64,000 nucleotides of DNA. Origin: Streptomyces sp. BK340. Its GTDB lineage: Bacteria; Actinomycetota; Actinomycetes; Streptomycetales; Streptomycetaceae. Below the pieces are notes generated by a model, which made no database searches, was not told the origin of the DNA, and saw only the letters and a list, made by a program, of their open reading frames with translations. Positions 58,186 to 64,000 of this stretch are shown here, one piece after another (position 1 is the stretch's first letter; every line of letters starts with the position of its first letter). The position numbers and the translations under genes are program-made. The stretch covers positions 393,235 to 457,234 of the forward strand of contig NZ_VISR01000005.1 in the NCBI RefSeq assembly GCF_007827595.1, written 5' to 3'.

Positions 58186-58944
58186 TCACGCGTCGAAGTC
58201 GTACTCCAGGATGTAGGAGGCGGCGTCGAGCGTCATCTCGTTGATTTCGACGGGGCGGCCTTCGTCCGCGAATGCGGTGCGGCAGATGAGGATGACCGGC
58301 GTGCCGGAGGACATGCTCAACTGTGCCGCCTCATCCTTCGACGGCATGCGTGAGCGGATCTCCTCGCGGAAGTGCACCGGCTTGTAGCCGAGTTCGGCAA
58401 GCCGGGCGTACGTTCCGCCTGGTCCCGTGTCCTCCTGAGTGATGGCGGATCCGGCAACCACTGACGTGGGCAGATAGCTCGTCGCGAGCAGGACGGGCTT
58501 CCCCTCCAAGACGAAGCGCCGACGCCTCACGCACACCGTCTCGTCGTCGGCCAAGTCCAGAACCGCGCTGATGCGGTCGGGCGCGGCCTCCTCGGACACG
58601 GTGACCTGGTCCACCTCAAGTGCGCGGTTCTCGATGTCCGCGGACCAGATGGAACGGCCGCTGCCCCACTGCTGCTGGGAAAGCCGCTGAATGCCTCGGC
58701 GCCGAAGGGGGCGGAACGCTCGGACGAACACGCCGGCACCCTTGCGGGCCTCGGCGACGCCTTCGTCTCGGAGCACGCTCAGCGCCTGTCGGGCCGTCAT
58801 GCGGGCCACGCCGTGCGCGGCCATCAGTTCGTTCTCTCCGGGGAGGCGATCACCGGGGCCGTACTCGCCCGACTGGATCGCCTCGCGCAGGGAGTCCGCG
58901 ATCCGCTGGTACTTCGGCCGACGGTCGTCGTCGGTATTGGCCAT
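58186..58944 (-). CDS. GntR-family repressor with UTRA domain (KorSA-like)
   Basis: 252 aa. The GntR winged helix is KYQRIADSLREAIQSGEYGP, GDRLPGENELMAAHGVARMT, ARQALSVLRDEGVAEARKGA; the UTRA effector domain follows (ISAVLDLADDETVCVRRRRF, LEGKPVLLATSYLPTSVVAG). In pSAM2, KorSA represses the activator pra and its own gene. Here it faces the transfer genes across a ~190-bp region with four TCTAGA-core sites. Confidence 0.88.
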   Translation of the reverse strand: MANTDDDRRPKYQRIADSLREAIQSGEYGPGDRLPGENELMAAHGVARMTARQALSVLRDEGVAEARKGAGVFVRAFRPLRRRGIQRLSQQQWGSGRSIWSADIENRALEVDQVTVSEEAAPDRISAVLDLADDETVCVRRRRFVLEGKPVLLATSYLPTSVVAGSAITQEDTGPGGTYARLAELGYKPVHFREEIRSRMPSKDEAAQLSMSSGTPVILICRTAFADEGRPVEINEMTLDAASYILEYDFDA

Positions 58945-58962
58945 TCCGGAGCCCTCCTCTCT

Positions 58963-59096
58963 TCTCTAGACAGCCTAGGCCATGGGTATGGCGCTCGCCC
59001 TCTGCGGGTTACCGCGATCTTCGATTGACAACCTCTCTAGACAGCACGCTTGACATCTCTAGAGATGTGCGTCCAAGGTGGAGATGTCTAGAGAGG
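58963..59096. promoter_or_regulatory. TCTAGA-core operator cluster of the AICE repressor
   Basis: TTCTCTAGACAG (58962-58973), CTCTCTAGACAG (59033-59044), the 14-bp palindrome CATCTCTAGAGATG (59054-59067) and GTCTAGAGAGG (59086-59096). TTGACA occurs at 59025 and 59050, overlapping the sites. Probably KorSA-like binding sites controlling the divergent transcripts. Confidence 0.72.
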
Positions 59097-59132
59097 TCGC
59101 ATCGGGTGGCCTCCTGAACGAGGGATGCGTTC

Positions 59133-59462
59133 ATGCCTTCTTTCAAGATCGACACGTCGACCGCTGTGGTGTTCGTGGCGACCGCGCCGACGCCGAAGCT
59201 GGCCAACGCCAAGACCGGTGAGCGGGCGATGGACCGGGAGTCCGGTGCCGCGCTGTCGACGGTGGGTCTGCTGGTCTCGGACGAGGGGGAGGGGAACCTC
59301 TACCAGGTCACGGTCCCCGAGAACGGTTACCCGGAGGGACTGGCGCCGGGCATGCCGGTGAAGGTGGTCGGCCTGAAGGCCCGGGACTGGGAGAACGAGT
59401 TCAACGGCCAGAAGCGGCACGGGATCTCGTTCCGCGCGGTCGCGATCACCCCGGTGGCCTGA
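59133..59462 (+). CDS. AICE conserved hypothetical protein (first transfer-operon gene)
   Basis: 109 aa: KIDTSTAVVFVATAPTPKLA, ERAMDRESGAALSTVGLLVS, LYQVTVPENGYPEGLAPGMP, VKVVGLKARDWENEFNGQKR, HGISFRAVAITPV. A beta-rich, possibly OB-fold protein; I recall it as a frequent gene just before TraB in Streptomyces AICEs. ATG 59133 lies behind the KorSA-type operators and is followed by TraB after 2 nt. Confidence 0.75.
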   Translation: MPSFKIDTSTAVVFVATAPTPKLANAKTGERAMDRESGAALSTVGLLVSDEGEGNLYQVTVPENGYPEGLAPGMPVKVVGLKARDWENEFNGQKRHGISFRAVAITPVA

Positions 59463-59464
59463 CC

Positions 59465-60805
59465 ATGACGGATCTGTCCATGGTCCTGGAGACCGCCGGA
59501 GTCCTCGCGGGGGCCGGTGGTCTCGGCTACGCGAAGGTCCGCGCTCCGCGCGTGTACTGGTCGCTGGTCGGGCTGCCCGTCACCTGGGGCCGGTTCACCT
59601 TCACCTACCGCTCCACGATGGACGTGTGCGGGCTGACGGTGCAGCCGTCGCGGATGCGGGCCTTCATCGCCCGGAACGTGGCCAGGCGTGAGGTGCTGCC
59701 GGTCCCGCCGAAGGTGCGCCGCGTCCGGGGCACGTCGACCGGGCTTCGGGTGACGCTGCGGCTTCCCGCCGGCCTGGAACCTGCCGACCTGATGGCCGCC
59801 TCGGAGCGGCTGCGGCATGCCTGGGGCGTGCACTCGGTGACCATCGCCGAGACCAAGCCGGGGTACGTCGAGCTGCGGATGACCGGCTACGACGTACTGC
59901 GTCAGGTCCGGATGCCGCGCGGGGCTCGCCCTGAGGGTCTGGCGGTTCCGGTGGCGCTGCGAGAGGACGGCACCGCGTTCGTCCGTGACTACCGCCAGGT
60001 GCCCATGGCGCTGACGCTCGGCGCCAACAGCTCGGGCAAGTCCGTGTATCAGCGAAACCTGATCAAGGGCTTGGCGCGGCTACCGGTGGCACTGGTCGGG
60101 ATCGACTGCAAGCGCGGTGTCGAACACTCCGCCTACGCGCCCCGGCTGTCGGCCCTGGTCACCACCCCCGACGACTCGGCCTCCCTGCTGGACGTCCTGG
60201 TGGGCGAGATGGAGTCCCGCTTCGACCTGCTGAGCGCGCACGGCGTCTCGGACATGTGGGACCTGCCCGAGCGCTTACGGCCGGTGCCCGTCGTCGTCCT
60301 GGTCGACGAGGTGGCCGAGCTGTTCCTGATCTCCTCGAAGAAGGATGAGGAGCGGCGGGAGCGGATCGTCACCGCGTTGATCCGGCTGGCGCAGATGGCC
60401 CGCGCGGTCGGCATCTACCTGGAGGTGTGCGGGCAGCGCTTCGGCTCCGAACTCGGCAAGGGCGCCACCATGCTCCGCGCCCAGCTCACCGGCCGTGTCG
60501 TGCACCGGGTCAACGACAAACAGACCGCCGAAATGGGCTTGGCGGACGTCGCTCCGGACGCCGTCGCGGCCGCCAGCCTCATCCCCGCCGAACGCCCCGG
60601 CACCGCCGTGGCGGCCGACTCCTCCGGAGGCTGGGCAAAGATCCGCACCCCCCACACCTCCCGCGACGAGGCCAAGGCGGCGTGCCGGGACTTCGCCCAC
60701 CTCGTCCCGGACCTCCCCGCCCTGGACCGGTTCCGCCCGCACGTGCCCACCTACGCCCCGAAGACGGGTCCGTCGCTGGTCAAGCCGCGCCCGGTCACGG
60801 AGTAA
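59465..60805 (+). CDS. FtsK/SpoIIIE-type conjugal DNA translocase (TraB/TraSA)
   Basis: 446 aa. Walker A LTLGANSSGKSVYQRN, Walker B VPVVVLVDEVAELF, and the FtsK block MARAVGIYLEVCGQRFGSEL, MLRAQLTGRVVHRVNDKQTA, EMGLADVAPDAVAAASLIPA, ERPGTAVA. In Streptomyces a single such hexameric pump moves double-stranded plasmid or AICE DNA between mycelia. An N-terminal hydrophobic stretch (VLAGAGGLGYAKV) is weak. Two nt after the previous gene. Confidence 0.93.
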   Translation: MTDLSMVLETAGVLAGAGGLGYAKVRAPRVYWSLVGLPVTWGRFTFTYRSTMDVCGLTVQPSRMRAFIARNVARREVLPVPPKVRRVRGTSTGLRVTLRLPAGLEPADLMAASERLRHAWGVHSVTIAETKPGYVELRMTGYDVLRQVRMPRGARPEGLAVPVALREDGTAFVRDYRQVPMALTLGANSSGKSVYQRNLIKGLARLPVALVGIDCKRGVEHSAYAPRLSALVTTPDDSASLLDVLVGEMESRFDLLSAHGVSDMWDLPERLRPVPVVVLVDEVAELFLISSKKDEERRERIVTALIRLAQMARAVGIYLEVCGQRFGSELGKGATMLRAQLTGRVVHRVNDKQTAEMGLADVAPDAVAAASLIPAERPGTAVAADSSGGWAKIRTPHTSRDEAKAACRDFAHLVPDLPALDRFRPHVPTYAPKTGPSLVKPRPVTE

Positions 60806-60815
60806 GGGGGCCGCT

Positions 60816-61475
60816 GTGAACCGCTCGCTGCGCCCTGATGCCGTCCTCATCCAAGCCGTGATCGCCGGTGCTCTGTCCTTCGCGCACCTGCACGACCTGG
60901 CGGCGGCGGCCGGGCAGTCCGGATGGAAGGCGTGGGCCTACCCCGTCTCGGTCGACCTGCTGCTGGTCGCCGCCTGGCGTCGGCTCCGCGCCGACCGGGA
61001 CCGGTCCTCTTGGACCTGGTTCGCCATCGCCCTGGCGGCATCGCTCGGTGCCAACGTCGCCACGGCCGGACTGCTCGACCTCCACCAGGTGCCCGCCTGG
61101 CTGCGCATCCTCGTCGCCGGTTGGCCCGCCCTCGCCTTCCTCGGAGGAACCCTCCTCGTCCACGCCCCTACCCCGGCCGCCGTGGAGCTGGAACCGGACG
61201 AAGAACCGTCCGCCCCGGGAATCGAGGTGCACCGCGTCGACACCCCCGAACCGGTGCCCCCGGCCCCGGTCAAGGCGCCGGAACTGGCCCCGGCGCCTGT
61301 GAAGCCTCCGGCCGCCCCGGCCGTTCCGCCAGCACTGCTCGACCACGCTCGTTCGATCGCCGACGCACACCGCAGCAGCACGGGCGAGCAGATCACCGCC
61401 GACGCGCTCACCTCCCGGCTCGGCCTGCCTGCCCCGACCTGTCAAGCAATCGCCGCACATCTCCAGCTCACCTGA
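60816..61475 (+). CDS. Spd-type membrane protein (DUF2637)
   Basis: 219 aa from GTG 60816. Four membrane helices (DAVLIQAVIAGALSFAHLHD; AYPVSVDLLLVAAWRRLRAD; SWTWFAIALAASLGANVATA; LRILVAGWPALAFLGGTLLV) as in DUF2637 proteins, then a Pro-rich tail and a winged-helix-like end (EQITADALTSRLGLPAPTCQ). Such proteins assist intramycelial spread of the element. 10 nt after TraB. Confidence 0.85.
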   Translation: MNRSLRPDAVLIQAVIAGALSFAHLHDLAAAAGQSGWKAWAYPVSVDLLLVAAWRRLRADRDRSSWTWFAIALAASLGANVATAGLLDLHQVPAWLRILVAGWPALAFLGGTLLVHAPTPAAVELEPDEEPSAPGIEVHRVDTPEPVPPAPVKAPELAPAPVKPPAAPAVPPALLDHARSIADAHRSSTGEQITADALTSRLGLPAPTCQAIAAHLQLT

Positions 61476-61495
61476 CACCGAGAAGGGATCAGCCC

Positions 61496-61681
61496 GTGCG
61501 CCCGAACCGCTTCTACAACGTGATCCGCGTCGGCCCGGTCGAGGTCGGCACCTACAACAACGGCCGGGGCCAGACCAAGCACACCGCCGCCTGCACCGCC
61601 CCCGGCTGCGGCTTCTCCACCGAACACCGCGACCGCTCCGCCGCCGAACTCGCCGCCCGTACCCACCGCTGCACCGCCTGA
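61496..61681 (+). CDS. Mobile-element transfer protein (small, Cys-containing)
   Basis: 61 aa: MRPNRFYNVIRVGPVEVGTY, NNGRGQTKHTAACTAPGCGF, STEHRDRSAAELAARTHRCT. GxV-VGT and TKHTAxCT-PGCGF with a final HRC are the signature of a small transfer-associated protein seen on most AICEs. GTG 61496 after AGAAGGGA. Confidence 0.88.
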   Translation: MRPNRFYNVIRVGPVEVGTYNNGRGQTKHTAACTAPGCGFSTEHRDRSAAELAARTHRCTA

Positions 61682-61696
61682 CAGGAGGAAGAGCCC

Positions 61697-62011
61697 GTGT
61701 TCACACCGAAGTACCCGCCCCCGGACACCGCACCGGCGCCAACCCTCGCCCGGGTACCGACCACCGCTGACATCCCCGCGGTTCAGGCCCCGGCTCCGGT
61801 CGTCCCGGCAGTCCCGGTCTCCCAGAGGCCGGCCGTCCAGCTCACCCCGGGCAGCGCTCTCGCCCTCGTGGCCGGTGGCGGCGCCGTCGTCCTCGTCGTC
61901 GGCGCGGTCCTGGTCTCCATGCTCCTGGCCGTCGCCATCACCGGCGTCTCCGTCGCCCTGGTCGCGGTCGTCTTGCGCCTGCTCCTCAAGGACCTGAACA
62001 ACCACGGCTGA
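61697..62011 (+). CDS. SpdD-like spread protein
   Basis: 104 aa. A Pro-rich N-terminal half and two hydrophobic helices (ALALVAGGGAVVLVVGAVLV; LLAVAITGVSVALVAVVLRL), ending RLLLKDLNNHG. Length, topology and position match SpdD. GTG 61697 follows GGAGGAAGAG. Confidence 0.85.
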   Translation: MFTPKYPPPDTAPAPTLARVPTTADIPAVQAPAPVVPAVPVSQRPAVQLTPGSALALVAGGGAVVLVVGAVLVSMLLAVAITGVSVALVAVVLRLLLKDLNNHG

Positions 62012-62101
62012 ACGGCCCCCGGAGCGGCCTCGGCCGCCAAACTTCCGCCGCTCCGGGCGCCTTTCCACCTTCCAGATCCAACGAACCCGAAAGGCAAGCC
62101 C

Positions 62102-62284
62102 ATGATGCCCGAGCACACGCCGCCCGCGCGGATCTGCCGCGACTGCGACGGCTTCGCCGCCGTCGCCATCACCACCGGCAGCTGCCACCCCGACGGCACC
62201 CGCGTCACCCTCCGCGTGACCTGCCCGGCCTGCAAGGGTTCGGGCACCGCGTCTGCCGCCCGCCTCGTCCGCGCGGGGAGGTGA
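62102..62284 (+). CDS. Small zinc-finger-like AICE protein
   Basis: 60 aa: ARICRDCDGFAAVAITTGSC and RVTLRVTCPACKGSGTASAA carry a CxxCxG pair and a CPACKGSG pair as in DnaJ zinc centres. ATG 62102. Its stop overlaps the next gene's GTG. Function unknown. Confidence 0.8.
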   Translation: MMPEHTPPARICRDCDGFAAVAITTGSCHPDGTRVTLRVTCPACKGSGTASAARLVRAGR

Positions 62285-62535
62285 CCGCTGCCATGAGGAC
62301 GATCACCACTTCCGCCCATCTGGAGCCGGACACCACCGCCCGCCTGAGCGTGTTCGCCCCCACGTCGGAGGACGAGGGCTTCGTCAGCCTGCGTGTCGGA
62401 GGCGAGTTCGTCGACCTTGCACTGATCGCCCGTCCGGGCACTGCTGGCGCCCTGCGTGCCCTGGCCCGCGTCGCCGAGGAAGCCGCCGCGGTCCTCGACC
62501 GGATCGCCGACACCGCTCCGGAGGGTGCCGCGTGA
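62281..62535 (+). CDS. AICE hypothetical protein
   Basis: 84 aa from GTG 62281 (overlapping GTGA; ATG 62293 also possible). MRTITTSAHLEPDTTARLSV, DEGFVSLRVGGEFVDLALIA, RPGTAGALRALARVAEEAAA. Small, acidic, no family known. Its stop overlaps the ATGA/GTGA of repSA, suggesting coupling. Confidence 0.7.
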   Translation: MTAAMRTITTSAHLEPDTTARLSVFAPTSEDEGFVSLRVGGEFVDLALIARPGTAGALRALARVAEEAAAVLDRIADTAPEGAA

Positions 62536-63944
62536 CCGATGCCGCCATCATGGCGGGCCTGGACCCGGCCACCCTCGCCGACGTGCTGAGGCTGGCCGGG
62601 TCCACCGGCTTCGACCGCATCCAAGACCAGATCCGCCGCACCGGAGGCTGCACCGACCCGATCCGCCTGCAGGGCACCACCGTCACCCGCGACGCGGCCA
62701 CCGGTCATGTCCTGCACTCCTACTCGACCGACACCGAGCCCGGTGGCGTCCTCCGCTTGGCCTGCGGCAACCGGCGGGCCTCCCGCTGCCCGTCCTGCGC
62801 CTGGACCTACGCGGGCGACACCTACCACCTCATCCGAGCCGGCCTCGTCGGCGACCCCGGCAAAGGCACGCCCGAGACCATCCGGGATCACCCCCGCGTC
62901 TTCGCCACCCTCACCGCGCCCTCGTTCGGCCCGGTCCACAACCGGCCCGGCAACCGGCCCTGCCACTGTGGCACCCACCACACCGAAGACGCACCCGAAC
63001 TCGGCACCCCGCTCGACCCCGAGAGGTATGACTACGCCGGCGCCGTGCTGTGGAACAACCACGCCTCCGACCTGTGGCGCTACTTCACCATCTACCTGCG
63101 CCGCGAGATCGCCAAGCGGGCCGGACTCACCCAGAAAGCCGCGGGCGAACAGTCCCGCGTCTCCTTCGGCAAGGTCGCCGAGTACCAGAAGCGCGGCGCC
63201 GTCCACTTCCACGCCGTAATCCGCTTCGACGGGCCCGAGGGACCCGACTCGCCGCCCCCGGCCTGGGCCACCATCTACCTGCTCACCGACGCCATCCATG
63301 CCGCCGCCGCCCGCGTCGCCGTCGACGTGCCACCAGCCGGGGACCAACCGGCCCGCACCCTGCGCTGGGGCACCCAGCTCGACGTACAGCCCATCGGCGC
63401 CTTCGGCCACGGCGAGGAGATCACCGAACAGGCCGTCGCCTCCTACGTCGCCAAATACGCCACCAAGGCAGCCGAGACCACCGGCACCGTCGACCGCCGC
63501 ATCGGCAACAAAGAGGCCTTGACCCTCCTCGAGGTCCCCGAGCACCCGGCCCGGCTCATCGCCGCATGCCTCGACCTGCACCCGCTCTACCCGGACCGGA
63601 AGTTACGGGACTGGGCTCACATGCTCGGCTTCCGCGGCCACTTCTCCACCAAGTCCCGCCGCTACTCCACCACCCTCGGCGCACTGCGCCAGGTCCGCGC
63701 CGACTACCGCGCCGCCCAGCAACGCGCCGCCCTCGGACTGCCCGACCCTGACGACGAGGAAGCAACCACCCTCACCCTCGCCCACTGGGCCTACGCCGGC
63801 CACGGCCACACACCCGGCGAATCCTGGCTCGCCGCCAACATCCGGCGCGACATCCAGCACAACCGCGAGATCGCCCGCGAAGAACTACCAGCCCTGCTCG
63901 CCGACGAAAGGATTCCCAATGGAGTTGTCAACCCAAGTTGGTGA
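62532..63944 (+). CDS. AICE replication initiator (RepSA-like)
   Basis: 470 aa. A Cys-rich N-terminal block (LACGNRRASRCPSCAWTYAG), TLTAPSFGPVHNRPGNRPCH with CHCGTHH, and the HUH-like motif GAVHFHAVIRFDG, then ITEQAVASYVAKYATKAAET and LGFRGHFSTKSRRYSTTLGA. These define the rolling-circle initiator of pSAM2-type elements. GTG 62532. The last residues (ERIPNGVVNPSW) look unlike the usual tail, so the extreme C-terminus may be shifted. Confidence 0.9.
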   Translation: MTDAAIMAGLDPATLADVLRLAGSTGFDRIQDQIRRTGGCTDPIRLQGTTVTRDAATGHVLHSYSTDTEPGGVLRLACGNRRASRCPSCAWTYAGDTYHLIRAGLVGDPGKGTPETIRDHPRVFATLTAPSFGPVHNRPGNRPCHCGTHHTEDAPELGTPLDPERYDYAGAVLWNNHASDLWRYFTIYLRREIAKRAGLTQKAAGEQSRVSFGKVAEYQKRGAVHFHAVIRFDGPEGPDSPPPAWATIYLLTDAIHAAAARVAVDVPPAGDQPARTLRWGTQLDVQPIGAFGHGEEITEQAVASYVAKYATKAAETTGTVDRRIGNKEALTLLEVPEHPARLIAACLDLHPLYPDRKLRDWAHMLGFRGHFSTKSRRYSTTLGALRQVRADYRAAQQRAALGLPDPDDEEATTLTLAHWAYAGHGHTPGESWLAANIRRDIQHNREIAREELPALLADERIPNGVVNPSW

Positions 63945-64000
63945 CTCGCTGTGAGCGTGTCAGCTCAGCGGAACGGGGCTGTCCGGAGCTGCGATCTCGA

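Larger units (their letters stand above)
58186..64000. mobile_element. AICE (pSAM2-type integrative conjugative element), left part
   Basis: Gene order repressor-operators-hypothetical-TraB-Spd-Spd-SpdD-small Zn protein-RepSA is that of actinomycete integrative and conjugative elements. The left border is not determined (it could extend to the small genes at 55-57 kb); xis, int and the right att site would lie beyond 64,000. Confidence 0.85.

Noticed and set aside
57588..58244. Several overlapping frames on both strands after the SDR gene
   Set aside because: They arise from a GC-rich inverted repeat; no ribosome site, signal or family similarity.

Overview
The window is 64 kb of high-GC actinobacterial DNA, almost certainly from a Streptomyces chromosome. 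The signs are strong third-position GC, GTG/TTG starts, several probable leaderless genes, the dnaK-grpE-dnaJ-hspR operon with HspR-type (HAIR) inverted repeats, and an actinomycete integrative and conjugative element (AICE) of the pSAM2 type at the right edge.

Layout. 0.1-6.7 kb: SigE-family sigma factor with a membrane partner, a secreted three-module GH10-CBM13-GH62 arabinoxylanase, a ricin-lectin secreted protein and an IS256 remnant. 6.8-14.2 kb: tRNA-Gly(CCC), a 52-aa Cys-rich protein, dcd, a phosphoribosyltransferase, a Yip1 membrane protein and three tandem FG-GAP export proteins. 14.3-17.0 kb: accessory patch with a serine recombinase and putative res-like repeats, a methyltransferase bracketed by near-identical 21-bp repeats, and a hypothetical gene. 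17.3-28.7 kb: mostly core genes (monooxygenase-like protein, Fe-S oxidoreductase, WecA/MraY-like transferase, DnaK operon, FN3 exoprotein, sugar-binding lipoprotein).

28.7-46.3 kb is the most unusual part. It holds a structured repeat copied about 13 kb apart, a DUF2975/XRE pair behind a 49-bp perfect palindrome, a run of exported lipoproteins with a MacB-like ABC exporter, an island of intact and broken insertion sequences, and then an ATP-grasp enzyme with three full LuxR-type paralogues and a decayed fourth. These regulators surround a secreted peptide whose predicted mature form both begins and ends in DTVWS and which is followed 1 nt later by a shrunken Rieske-like protein. I consider this peptide/regulator locus the best candidate for an undescribed system.

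46.3-55 kb: PPOX-class protein, clpB with its own HAIR operator, YbjN protein, and a PLP aminotransferase whose last 435 bp are exactly duplicated 2,778 bp away, bracketing a Uma2 nuclease-like gene and a HEAT-repeat gene. 55-64 kb: small membrane and DNA-binding proteins, an SDR enzyme, a large nested inverted repeat, then the AICE backbone: GntR/KorSA-like repressor with TCTAGA operators, TraB/FtsK translocase, Spd spread proteins and the RepSA-like initiator. The element's xis/int genes and right attachment site would lie beyond the window.

All functional calls come from motif recognition by eye; no database or folding search was run.
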